Assembly: GCF_027744825.2 (NCBI RefSeq)
Contig: NC_071342.1
Coordinates: 11,923,501 to 11,987,500 of the forward strand
Source: Synchiropus splendidus
Lineage: Eukaryota; Chordata; Actinopteri; Syngnathiformes; Callionymidae
Direction of reading: 5' to 3'
DNA length: 64,000 nucleotides
Shown here in pieces: positions 44,801-56,400 of the stretch. The notes under the pieces were generated by a model, which made no database searches, was not told the origin of the DNA, and was given only the letters and a program-made list of their open reading frames with translations. Within the stretch, counting starts at the first letter, position 1, and each line of letters begins with the position of its first letter. Made by a program: the position numbers and the translations under genes.

Positions 44801-47800
44801 AATAAAAATCTAAAAACTTCACTAGTAAGTACCCTGTGAAGTTCACTGTCTAATGCGACTTTTGAGTGACGGGAATTTCTGGTTCTTCTGGCTCCCAAGC
44901 AGCTCCTCAGATGTTTGTAAACACCTTGGAATTTCTCACAGACTTGTTGAATACGTTTTCGACTGAATAATTTGGGAATACATGGAAAATACATGTATGG
45001 AATGTTTTGTGTAAATGTAATTGGCATTACATAGATAAGTTACTGATATTAAACTACAGCTCTTCCATGTTGATATTAATGTTCTGTCACTCTTGATGCT
45101 GACGCTCCTGTTCATGCACGACTGTGCTGCGCTTCGACAAACATTTTGACCAATGGTGCAACAGTAATAGAAATAGACATTATGCAGATGAAGTACTGAA
45201 AATGCACGTTATGTCTGTCAGTGTTTAAAAACATTTTCTGTTTTTTTCCCACCCCAGTGTGAAGCGTTCCTTCCTCTCTCTCCATCCATTTATTTTCCTT
45301 TGTCAAACTGATGACGACACACAATATAAAAATGATGTCACTTTGATGTATCTTTGTGATAGACACCCTTCCTTCCTCATGAATTGCTGATGTCAACCAA
45401 TTTTTATAGTCATTCAATAGACTTCACATGTCCCACATTTAGTCGTTTTGTTGCCTCCAGACCTGGCATGTCCAGCTGCACATCAATCCACTCTAGCTTG
45501 TGAATATTTCTTTGTTTTGTTGATGGCATGCAACATTTTGAGGGACTTAAATGAAAAAGGGTCCACCGTTGAAAGGTCTGCTGACCACATGTTTAATTCT
45601 TTGATCCAGCGGTGTGTTCAGAGTGAGGATAACTTGTTGACTGTAAGAAACCCGTGTTGGTACATGGCGTACAGATGTGGGGGCACATGTGACTGGGACT
45701 AGAACCTATAAAACTGGGCTGCACATTTTATAAAGGGCTTAAAACCATCCCCGTCTCTTCCTTAACCTGAGCCATCTGTGGTTTCCCAGTGGGGTTTAGA
45801 AGTTTATTTAACATCGCTCAAGTCTGCTCGGTTGACCAGTCGGGAGAGAAGCAGGAGGGTCATGTGTTCCGCCCATGTGTGTTCTCGAAAATAAAATGGT
45901 CCCAATGATCTCAGTGCATGTGGTGTATCCATTTCTGCAGACGGAACGCTTCTATGGAAGATAGTTATAATTTACTTTTCTCTTTGTTTGCCCTTTTCAT
46001 GTGCACTCTTGTCTCGCTGGTTTGTGGTCAAACATGTCACAGATGCCTGAGGTTGTGTGGCCATTACCCTGAATATAGGTCAGTCCTCTCCAGACGACTC
46101 GAACGACAGCTTTATTTCCATTCAAATTTAAAGCTGTGATTATTCTTGCTGTTTGATTATCGTATACAACCGGTCATTTTAATTCACAGTTTTCAGCCAA
46201 GTTAAGTGACAAATTGTGTTTTCTCTCCTGTGGCTTTCACGAAGGAAATCCAGATTGCTGACACAGTGACTTTCCCAATTTGAACTTAGCCAGCTCAGCA
46301 ACATGCTAGCTATAACTCTGAGCATACGCACAGGTTGATATTGTTCCGTGTGGTTTGGCTGTGTGAGCTCATTGTTTTGATATGGAAATACCAAAGGAGC
46401 GTGGTTTTACTAAAACTCACATGAGCAAACGTGCAGGGAAAAAAAAAAAGAGTCTGAGGACACATGAAACAAATCTCTGTTTGTTCTTTGTTCTTGGAGC
46501 CAGTTATTCCCAGCCTCAGGTGAAATCATGTGCTCAAATCAAGTCCTTCCAGAGGAATTAATTTGTTTAATGAAACTTGCATTTACTGAAATGAGTCACC
46601 GCTTATGGTAAATGCAATGAAAGTCCTGTGTCCAAATGCATTTTAGTTGTTCCCTAAATTTCCAGAGAAGTATAATTGATGAATTGCCGTGTACGCAGAG
46701 TCATAAGAATCTGTTCAAACTGCATGGTGGAAATATTTACTCCCCACTGATTTATCATCAGTGAGAGACTGAAAACTGGACTGTCAAGACCAACCTAACC
46801 AAAACAACACAGCTCAGCCTTCGCTTTAACATTAAACTTTACTGTGACCTCACCTCACTTCTCACCCCTGACCTGAACCCCAAGCTCTGCAGAAAATCCT
46901 TAACCCTAACCTCTGACAGCTAAACTCTACCTCCCACAAAAAGCACATACTTTAGCCCTGCAGCCCCAACCCCTCTACCCCCTCTTACACTAAACCCAAT
47001 GCTAACCCCTAACGTCTCTCATTGTGACTCTCTTCATGCCTGATCCTAACCCAGTGACACACCAAGAGTCAAGTTTACCTATAAGTTGTGTGGTGCTGGT
47101 GCCGTTCGACGCTGCTCTCCAAGTGTTTCTGTGTTTTCGGATCTCTTGAACCCGGCAAGTGTAGAATCCCTGATCCATCCGTTCCACGTTGACTATTCGT
47201 AGCCGGTACACTTCTCCCACGGCTTCCTCGTGCAGCCGGAACTTTGGCTGTGGGAATCTGCGTGTGTAGTTCCCATACATCTTTATTTTTTTAATGCCCA
47301 TCTTGACAATGAGGAACTGAGAGGCCTGGTGCTCGGGAGGTGAGGGAGTCGCAGAAGCAGAGGGGGTGGGGGTGGTGAGGTCCGCCAGAGGGGAATAGAA
47401 CCATCGGAGAATCAGTACACTGGTACTCCTCTTTCGCTGAGATACCAGGCAGGACACGGTCAAGTTGTCTTTCTCTGTTGCCATGACAATAGGCCTCGGA
47501 ATCACAGTCACATTCAGAGCCTGACAAACCCCTGTTGAAAGAAGACATAGTGTGAATAGACTCAGATGTCCGTCCGTGCCTACAGTTGTATAGAGCCTTC
47601 ACTGTGTGTGAAATCCTCTTTACAGGCTGTTAAGAGATCTGGCAGTTTGTGTTGAACTATTTTTCTCATATTATCCTTTCCAAATGACATTCGAATACAA
47701 CTGAATAATTTTGTTTTGGGCAATAGCACCATTAAACGGAACTTCAGGAACTTCAGGAATAAAAATGATTCTTGGGAAGGGTGGAGCTTCAGATTGGCCA

Positions 47801-48914
47801 GTCTTTTCTGACACAGACACACCTCAGTTGCAAGGCACAACTTGCAATTTTTGGGATAACAATTGTTAGCCAAGGTCTTAGAAATGGTGGAAAGTGTTCT
47901 ATGTTCTATATCATATGTGCTCTGCTCTCTAACAGGCTTCACTATTGGTTACCTCCACTCCGAGGAGTAACCAATAGCAAAGCCGCGTTAGAGGGCGTGG
48001 TACGTATTCATAGAACTGAAGTTACGTTTACGTAACTAAACATTTGTGGAGTGTGGCTGGACTCTCTGTTGCAGATGATCAGGAGCTCATCCACCAGGGA
48101 GAGACCAGGACTAGGACTTCTTCTCTTCCTTAGGCACCTTAAGTGTCTTGTCAGTATGCTTCCTGGACGCCTCCCAGTTGACCCAAATGTTGAGTTAGGA
48201 GGAGGCCCTCGGGCATAGCCAGGAGACACACCTCTTGCTCTCTTGACCCGTCATCAGATGAGTGGAAAAACAGATGGATGTTACGACCATCATTAGCACT
48301 TACTCAGGGTCAACGCATGCTTTTGACAGCAATGCTGAAGTACCACACGGTACATATGTTTACATAATACGGTTGCAAAACCCTCAAGAATACAGGGTCC
48401 TTATCGGAGATGCTGCTTGTCAACAAGTAAAATTCTGATTCATTGTCTAAAAAAAGCTTGGGTCTGGTGCCTTGAGCCAACAGTGGTGTTATACATGCTC
48501 CCCTTCTCAAGCAAATGTTTTCACTGACCTTGGAACAAATAGTTGACCAATTTAAATCAATTTGTCAGGGACAGAAAACACTCATGTTTTACTGCTGATT
48601 TTGGGGTCCAGTCTGGATGCAACATGTGTTCGCTCAGATCTACAGGTGGGAAGATTTAGCATGAATGCAGAGGACATCACCTAAGGCTTGACGGAGAGGC
48701 TACAATGTAAGATCTGGGGTTCATTTCAATTTTAGAATTGGTTCTCCTGCACTGCAAAGTGACCCAATAGCAAACAAACAGCAACACAAACGTCGATCCA
48801 CAGTGTCTCCAACAGATCAATGTTTGTGTGAAGAGCAAAGTTTGATTAAAAAAAAAAGGACTTACCTGCAATCAGAGCTTTAGTCAGGACCAGGACCACT
48901 AGTGAGACGTACAT
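41894..48914 (-). CDS. vstm4: VSTM4, V-set and transmembrane domain protein
   Basis: Single-pass membrane protein with one V-type Ig domain; in mammals its ectodomain is also released as peptide Lv, which affects L-type calcium channels and blood-vessel growth. Seven exons on minus: 48914-48866, 47531-47079, 43622-43569, 43507-43400, 43236-43093, 42364-42309 and 42043-41894; phases join to 337 residues. Signal peptide MYVSLVVLVLTKALIAG; V-set Cys44, Trp60 and Cys142 (GFYTCRV). A Pro/Thr/Ser-rich insert (about residues 69-82) follows RWFYSPLAD. The membrane segment is VYVCAVLICSLGLLSIFLF, then YRRHMLKG as in mammals. The tail has LTYAEL (Tyr297) and TIYAQI (Tyr327), which fit ITIM and ITSM patterns. 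Its position between wdfy4 and cefip matches human. Teleosts can have two copies; which one this is cannot be told. Confidence 0.93.
42424..42447. repeat. (CCGGCT)4 hexanucleotide repeat
   Basis: Four tandem units in vstm4 intron 5, about 60 bp before exon 6. Confidence 0.9.
44390..44539 (+). other. Candidate untranslated exon on the strand opposite vstm4
   Basis: Within vstm4 intron 2 the plus strand has a non-repetitive, 5'-leader-like stretch (TGCTAAGCTAAGCTAATGCC just upstream) ending in a good donor, GTGCAAG then GTGAGT, at 44539/44540. No partner exon was found. It could be an antisense noncoding transcript start, a repeat-derived leader or chance. Confidence 0.2.
47942..47977. repeat. 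11-bp inverted repeat with paired CCAAT motifs
   Basis: CTATTGGTTAC (47942-47952) and GTAACCAATAG (47967-47977) are exact reverse complements around a 14-nt loop, in vstm4 intron 1. A second small palindrome (AGTTACGT, TT, ACGTAACT) lies at 48020-48037. Confidence 0.85.
48074..48235 (+). mobile_element. Degenerate LINE fragment (reverse-transcriptase 3' end)
   Basis: The plus strand resembles the common fish LINE 3' coding end: a stretch like AGGAGCTCATCCACCAGGGA is followed by TTCCTGGACGCCTCCCAG and GGAGGAGGCCCTCGGGCA in the expected order and spacing. Frames are broken. The clade (L2/RTE/Rex) is not resolved. Confidence 0.55.
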
Positions 48915-50378
48915 TTTCCAAAGTCAGCGAATCCATAAACCTGGAAAACTGCACGGCACTCACAGACGCAGAGCCCGCACGCACAACCCACCAGAGCCCT
49001 TGCCCTGCATTAACTCTTCTCCTCTTTTCTGTGTAATTTGAAACAGTAAATGCTCTGTTCCCACTTAGAAACTCCCACTCACTCTCCCGTCACTTTCTCC
49101 CTCTCTGCCTGTCCAGCCCACATCTTTGTCTTGTGAAAATTAAGAATTGTCATTTCCTGTGCTCATGAGGAGTTTTGGGTCGAGGCCCAAATCTTGTGGT
49201 TCGAGTAAGTGGATGTTACAATGAAGTAAATAACATGCATTTCCAGTGAGAGTTAGAGGGAGGAGAAGAAAACCTGCACAAGCCAAATGTCTGCCATCGA
49301 TGTCAGCTCTCATTTTTGTCTGTGCAGAGGCATGTTTTTGTGCTGGGACCTCTCCCTGTCTGGCTACCGGACAGAGTGGCATGGGTTTGTCTCCGACTGT
49401 GGTTGTCAGACTGTCCCAGTGGTATGAAGCTTGATGCTTTATTGGGCAGCTTGAACTGCTGAGGCAGGGCTTCTGCAGGCACTTCCAACTTTGCCAAAGC
49501 CAAATGGAATTACAAAACACTTTTAACCCCTTGGGGTCAGTCAGAAATCTATAATTGTTTTTAACATAACTTCAGTGATTGCTTCTATCATAGGCTTTTC
49601 TCACAAGTAAAGTTAAAGAGAATTCTCCCAACATGAACTTACTCTCCCCTGCCCTGCGGTGGTCAAGTCGAGTAACTGCTTCTCAAGGGATCAACAACAC
49701 TGTAAACATATTGAGGTCATTATGGACGATTCATGTATGCAGACTTCCTCATCATAGCAGTGTGCCTTTACTCTCTGAGGGTGAAACAAGGGAAATAACA
49801 AGAACTACTTTTTGACCTTCCATCTGCTATTCTATCATCAAATCCCACGAGTGGAGTTCAGAATACAAAGGAAAAAATATGCTGGAAATGGGTGTGATAT
49901 TCTGAGGCCAAATCCTTCTCGGTCATATTTATATTATTCTGTCAGTCAAGAGTAAAGACGATAAAAAACTGATCAATTAAATGTTTTTATTGCTCAATTT
50001 GCAATGCTTTTGTGGTTCACAGCACAAAACGAAACATCAGGATCTACTATTGCCTAAAAAAGCTTTGAAACTCATGAGCCCCTGTGTTGAAATCGAGGCT
50101 TTGCATGCTCAAGTGCAAATCTTGGAGAAATACACAACCATGCTTGAGTGAATTCCCAAAGACGAGAACGGCACCTCTCAAAGACTTGTATCTGAGCTGT
50201 GGCTAAAAGTAACGTCACTCTGTAAACACAAGAAACATCTCACATTCAAAAGTCAAATGGAATGGTGACTGTAAATGTGACAGATACATATTTGTGGAGT
50301 TGAGCGCACGACTTCTTAGACTCTCAAGCTAATTACATTTTTACAAGTAGGCACATTGGATAGACCGACAACAAGGTG
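48915..50378. other. vstm4 5' flank and cefip 3' flank
   Basis: No further gene. The vstm4 promoter should lie just above 48914, but no clear TATA box is visible. A second AATAAA (minus; TTTATT at 49986-49991) could serve a longer cefip 3' end. Confidence 0.4.
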
Positions 50379-50384
50379 TTTATT
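50379..50384 (-). terminator. cefip: Possible cefip polyadenylation signal (proximal)
   Basis: TTTATT on plus (AATAAA on minus) only 26 bp after the cefip stop codon. A distal alternative is at 49986-49991, which would give a 3' UTR of about 420 bp and is perhaps more likely. Confidence 0.35.
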
Positions 50385-50409
50385 ATTTTACATGGCAAAT
50401 TGTCATTTC

Positions 50410-53400
50410 TCACCAGTCAGATATCTCCATAAAGTCCTCCAATTCACTCATAGTAATAATGTTGCGGGGCTGACATCTTGCATCCACTGGCGGCTCGCTC
50501 TCATGGCCATTTGTGTTGCTTTCCTGGGGCTCGTGTACGCTCCGTGGGCTGTAGACAGTATTTAATGTCTTGGGTTTTTCATTCACCGTATCCATGTATG
50601 GCGTCTGCTCTGGACTGTCCCACTCCACTCCGTTTTGTTGGGCTTGAGAATTATAAGCATCACTGTTGATGAACTGTTGCTCGTGGGGAAGGCTGAGAGG
50701 CACCGACATGCCAGAAGGTGAGCGTTTAGGGACCCCTGCGGGCTGGTATTCCTGATGACGGGTGTTGTAGCCGTCATAATGCGTATACCCTTTGGTAACT
50801 GGAGGGTGGATAGGCTGTTGTGGGTTGACTTGCATCATAGGCTGAAGTGGAGGCTGATGGTACGTATGTTGAGGCTGATGTTGGGACATGCCTTGGCCAG
50901 ACTCCCGCACATTGAGTTGAACATACTTTCCTGTCTCGGGGTCAAAGAAAGTCTTTGTTTTCACCTGAACAGGTGCATCCACTAAGAAATACTGACCAGA
51001 TCCAATGTCTTGCATCACTCTGCGCTGTGTCAGTGGATATGAATGGGCGTAGCTTGATTCTACATGGTACTGGGTCACTGGAGCTGTATAGTTATGATGG
51101 TGGAGTGTAGGAGAGGATGGTACATGAGAAACAATCTTTGGAGAAATAGCTTGGGGAATAAAGCCGGACTCACTGGAGCCATGAGGGATGGATATGTGTG
51201 CTGCCATGTGAGGGGTGCTAACTGGTAGATGGACTGGAGTTTTTGTGTATGGTGAGGGGACTAGAAGGGGGGCAGTTGGCATTGAGACAGGAGCATTGGC
51301 ATGAGGAGATGTCACTGGCAAGGAGACAGGAATATTAGCATGAGGGGAGGTCATTGGCAAAGAGAAAGGTGCAATCTTATGAGGGGAGGGAACTGGAAAA
51401 AAGCCAGGGTCAGTAGCGTGAGGGGAGGAAACTGGGATGGGAACAGCGCTGGTTGCAGGAGGTGGAATAAGTGGGAGAGGGATGGGTCCAGAAGCATGAG
51501 GTAAGACTACTGGATGTGAATCAATGGCAGAGTGATGTTTGGCCGAAGAGTCATGGGTAGGGCGCATGGTAAAGGTGGATGGGGCAGTGTGGCGAGGAGA
51601 ATGGTGATCTGACGGCAAGCGGGAGCCCGGTATGGGTGCATGAGTTAGGGAGACAGGGGCAGAACAATGGGGGGAAGCAACAGCTTGGCCGTTTGAGGAG
51701 CATACCTCACTGGAGGAAGGCGGAGTCACAATGGAGGCAGTGGTGCTTGTCACACCTTTGGACGACATCTCTTTCTTTATTCTACGCGTCGTAAGCCTTT
51801 GGGCCCTGCGCAAGGCTTTCTCGCTCTTCGGTGGGACGAGAGGAGGTTTTCCGATGGCACGAGAGGCATCGCTGCTGAAGCTGCAGGCTGATTCTGGCCT
51901 CTCATAGTCATACAGCCCCCTTATATCGGCCAAGTCTGCTGCACTTGTGGCATAACTCTCCACATCCTCTGACATGTTGCTGATAACAGACCGAGAGTCA
52001 TCTTCATCCACTGCAATGCTTCGTCTGGAATAGGGCCGGTTGTGTCGAAGAGGAGCAGAATGACCCTGTGATGGACAAGATGATAGTGAGGTTGATGATT
52101 CTTGTTTGTGATTGGTTGGTGTTTCTGCATTGCATCTTGTCCTCTGCTGCTCTTCATCTATGAGCTCCATTGGTGAACCAACCCTGAAGTCTTCTCCAAA
52201 GTTTTTGTGGAAGCGTGGCTTGACAGATTTTGTCAGAGAAGAGCCCCTGTTAGTGTTGTCTTTGACTCTGAACATTGAAGGTTTGGCTCCCAGTGCAGGA
52301 GATGCTGTGTTTGAACGTGGCAGAGATGGAACTGGAGATGGAGGCGCGCGGGGCCTATGTGATCTTGAGAAGTCCTCTTTTTGCGAACTCGTGCTGGCTT
52401 CATCATTTAGCTCAGGCGGGCGCTTCCTCTGTTGAAAAGGTGTAGGCGATGGCAGTTGTCTTCCTCTTGGTTTCCTTTGTGGCTCTGTGGAGCTGATGGC
52501 GTAGTACTGAAGAGCGTCCGCGAGCTGTGCTTCAAGTTTTTGTGGCACTTCTCTGGAGGGTCTGTCTTCTCCTTTTTCAGTGACAACATTCTTATCTCTT
52601 GTTTGGCTGCTAGACTTCTCATTCCTTTGAGTTATTGTTTCTTCATTTCTACTACCTTTGGTTTGCTCTTCTTCTCCTTCGTTTGATTTCTCTTCAGCCA
52701 CAAGTGCATTCTTTTCATCTTTCTCAGTTTGGACTATTGTTTGCCTTGTTGTGCTGTGCTCCTTCTCCTGTGGATTTTGTTGCGGTGGCCCCACAGTTGT
52801 TTTTTCTGCTCTTTGAGTCAGTGTTTTGTTTAGATTAGCTTTGTCATGATGCTGGTCTTCTCTTCTCTGCTCTTCTTGTGTCTGTGTCGTTTTCCTTTCC
52901 TCAACATCAGATCGTCCGTCCACTGCTTTCAGCTTTGCCTTTACTTGCTCCTCATCCTGCACTTCGGTCACTCTTCTTTCTTCTTGGTCGTGTTTTCCTG
53001 CCCTTTGTTTCAAATCTTTCTCTGCTTGTTTCTCAACTTCTCTTTGTTTTTGCCGTCTCTCCTTAATAGCTGCAGCAATGGCTTCTCTCTCTCGGGCTCT
53101 TCTCTCCAGTTCTCTCTTTGCAGCTCTGTCCTGTTCTTCTCTGAGATGAGCTTTACTTTCCTCAATCAAATTTTTGATCTTTGCATCTTCAGATGTGTCT
53201 TTCTTTTCATCCATTGCTTTTGCTGAATTTTGAGTCCCTTCTTTTGTCTTCACTTGAATACTCTCAGAAATATTGCGACCAATATTTTTATTTGAATCGT
53301 ATTCCCTTGTTTTGCTGCTGTTATTGTCTATACCGCCCATTGTGAAATGATTACTGTCTTCCATTTTTCTGTTTAGGGAGGAATCTTCAGGTTTGATGTC

Positions 53401-56400
53401 ATCAAATTGTTGGGATGTTGAGACAATTCCTGGTTTACTTTCTGATAAAATCGATGCTTTGTCCTTTTCAGCTTCGGCTCTCAGCATGTCACCTCTCGGG
53501 GCTGCGCTCTCGACTGGATCTTGTTTTACCACTTTTTGCAAAACCCCTGGTTTGTTTTTGTTGTCCAGCTCTGTTTTTTCTTTCTCTCCGAGTTTGAACA
53601 TCCCGGTTCGTAGGTGAGCTTTCTCTGTGATTGGGAACACTACAGGTTTGGGCTCCTTGTTTACTTTGGAGGAGACCTCTGTCTTGATAGTGCCTGGTTT
53701 CTCTTTCGTAAAATCTTCTTCCTTATCTGTGAAATTTGGGCACCGACTTCGACGAGACTGTATTAGTGGAAAGAATCCTTCCTTCTTATTTGGAGGGACA
53801 TCCTGACATGTGTCCTCTGGTTCCTCTGAAACGATCACCTTCAACCTAGCGTAGTCTGCAATTGCTGATATTTCTGGAATAGCTGCTGCTCGTTTGGGTT
53901 TCGACTGAATTTCAGTGTCTTCCATGACTGAATGGTCGCCCTTCTGATGCAGCATTCGGTTGCTGTGTCTCTCTCGTTCTCGTGACGTAGGCCGGCTATC
54001 TGTGTGACGTTTCCAGGCATGTGTTCCTTGACCCAAATCCATCTCTATGTCTTTCAAGTTATTGCGCGCTTCCTCCTTGTTTTGGCTCTTGGTGTTTTGG
54101 TTACTTGGCTCAGCTTTTCGAACAAAACCTTTTCCTTCCTGGATCCTATCATTATCAGTAACTTCCCTTCTTTTAGACACGTCATTTGACATGCTAGCTG
54201 CATCACTGTCCAATGGTGCAGCGCTAGCTACATTTCGACCTTCAATTTGAAAGTAGTCTTGCTCCGTCATGGTGGATTCCACATTGTTCTGGACTTCAAC
54301 AGGTCGAGCTTGAGCTCCATCAAGTCCTTCAGTGGGTCTGTCATGATGACTGACTTGTTGGGTTTGTTTCAATGAATCAGCCAGTTTCCTGATACTAGAT
54401 AGAATACGTTCTACTCCCATGTCATCCTCAGATTTGTCTTTTAAATGTACCGAATGAGAGGTTTGTGCTTTGTGTGGTTTCCTCAATTTGTCCTCCTTTG
54501 ACTCAGACTGAGAAACCCTTTCTCCTTCAGTTGTAACTGATAACTGTTTAGATGTTGCAATAGTGAGGTCTTTCTCTACCACAGAAGACACAACCCTTAT
54601 AGCGATGCTGTCTATATGCACACCGTCTTCATTGTTAGTTTCTCCTTCCATGCTTTTCATTGAAGTACTTGGAGGTACCTTGTTTCCAACTGAATCATTT
54701 GACTGGATATCTGGTGCCCTATGGTGTCTCTCGTCATGTTGGCTGAAGGTTTTGTCCTTGACCCCTCTGCTTTTAGGTTGATTTATGGTGGACGTAATAT
54801 CTTCTTTCACTGATGCGTGACTTTCTCTGGCATCTCCGTCCTCCTTGTAATGGATACCTTCTGTGGCAACTTTGGCTGTGACCTCACTACTGATCGTCTC
54901 TGTTTGTAATTTATGTTCTTCTGATGTGGTTGCTCCATTTTCTCTTCCATTGCTGTGAATGTTTCTTGTTTTGGTTTCCTGAATATCTTCTGTCTTTCCA
55001 GGCACAGCTGGATCTGAATCTAACTTCATTGTATTAGCAACGGATACTTGTTGAGGGCTCCTTGCTGCATCCTTGCTATCGTTGTTCGCCGTCGCCTCTG
55101 TGCTTATTGGGTTTTGGTTGTTTTCAGAGGATGCAGATTTACAGTCTTTGGTTGCCTTTAAATCCCTGAGAGTTCCTTTTTCATCTATATTTGAACGTGA
55201 GCACTTATCTGGTTCGGGCTTGTCAAGTTTTTTGGTCGAACTTTGTTCTTGGCTGTTTGTCTGCCCCAGGGCAACGCTCGTATTTTCCCGCACCGTCACC
55301 ATTATTCCCATTATCTGCAGATGGTCGTCCTCATCAGTGGTCTCCTTCTGACCGATGGTGAGGGAGGTGTCTTTGACGAATCCTCCAGGTACATATGTGT
55401 CTTGTGCTTTTTTCTCATCTTGTGATTCCTTAGTTTCTTCTTTTCTCTCAGCCTCCAGCTTGTTTTTAAGCATTAAGGACATGGCTCCTGAATCCATTTC
55501 TCTATTTCGACCCTCTATTAAACGCACATCTGTGCTGGCTTGGATAGTCGCTTGCTCGTCTTTGTGTGCGTCAGGTTTGTTGATGTTAAATGAACCTTTT
55601 GGGACATGTTTCTGTGCAGTGTCCGAGGAGTTGGCCTGAGATACTGAAACTAAACTGTTTGGTTCCTTAAAAGGATCACCACTATCTCCAGTTAATTTGC
55701 TCTCGTGTCTATCCAGCGCCTCCTTGGATGCAGGTGTTGGCTTTACAGTTTGGTAATGACTACTTGGAAAATGTTTCGAAGGGTTTTTGGCAAGCCCTTT
55801 TTCTTTAATGGCTGAAATCTCTTTCTCAGCGTGAGCCTTGATCTTGGACGTCAGGATCTCCTGTTTAGTCAGGGCTCTTTCTCTTTGCGTCAGTGCCTTA
55901 GCTGGCTGGCTTTTGTGTAAAACAACACGCTCTAACTTTGATTTCCCTTCAACTAACTTTGGACACTCCGATTCACTTTGCTGTGAAACATGACTTTGCT
56001 TCTGGGATATTTCTTGCCCCACACCTGTGCTATCTTTAACGTTTTCAGCAACATTATTATAAGTTGTTTGTTCAGGTGAATTTGAAAACTGATCTCCAAT
56101 TCTAAATTCTTTGGATGACTCACTATAGACATAAAGGTGGTCAGTGTCCTCATTGGTAGGAAGTTTCATGATTCCATTGCCTTTTTCTGTTTTGGAACTT
56201 CCCGTTTGATTTTCTGATTTCTGTTCACCAAGTTTCTCGACTTTAGTTGGTTCTGTAATAGATGGCATGTTTTCATTAGTTGGAGAACCATGTCCTCTGG
56301 GCGGTTCTTTGTTCCTTAGTGTTGAAATGGGATTGTTGAATCCATATTTCTCCCTCAAACTCTCATAATCATCAGCCCCGCGGTCAACATGGTCTCTACC

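Noticed and set aside
46780..47000. Telomere-like CCTAACC motifs
   Set aside because: Copies are scattered and degenerate, not a tandem array; ordinary low-complexity sequence.
52112..53617. Long hydrophobic frames on the plus strand opposite cefip
   Set aside because: They are complements of the Lys/Glu-rich cefip coding sequence, which produces Phe/Leu/Ser-rich antisense frames.
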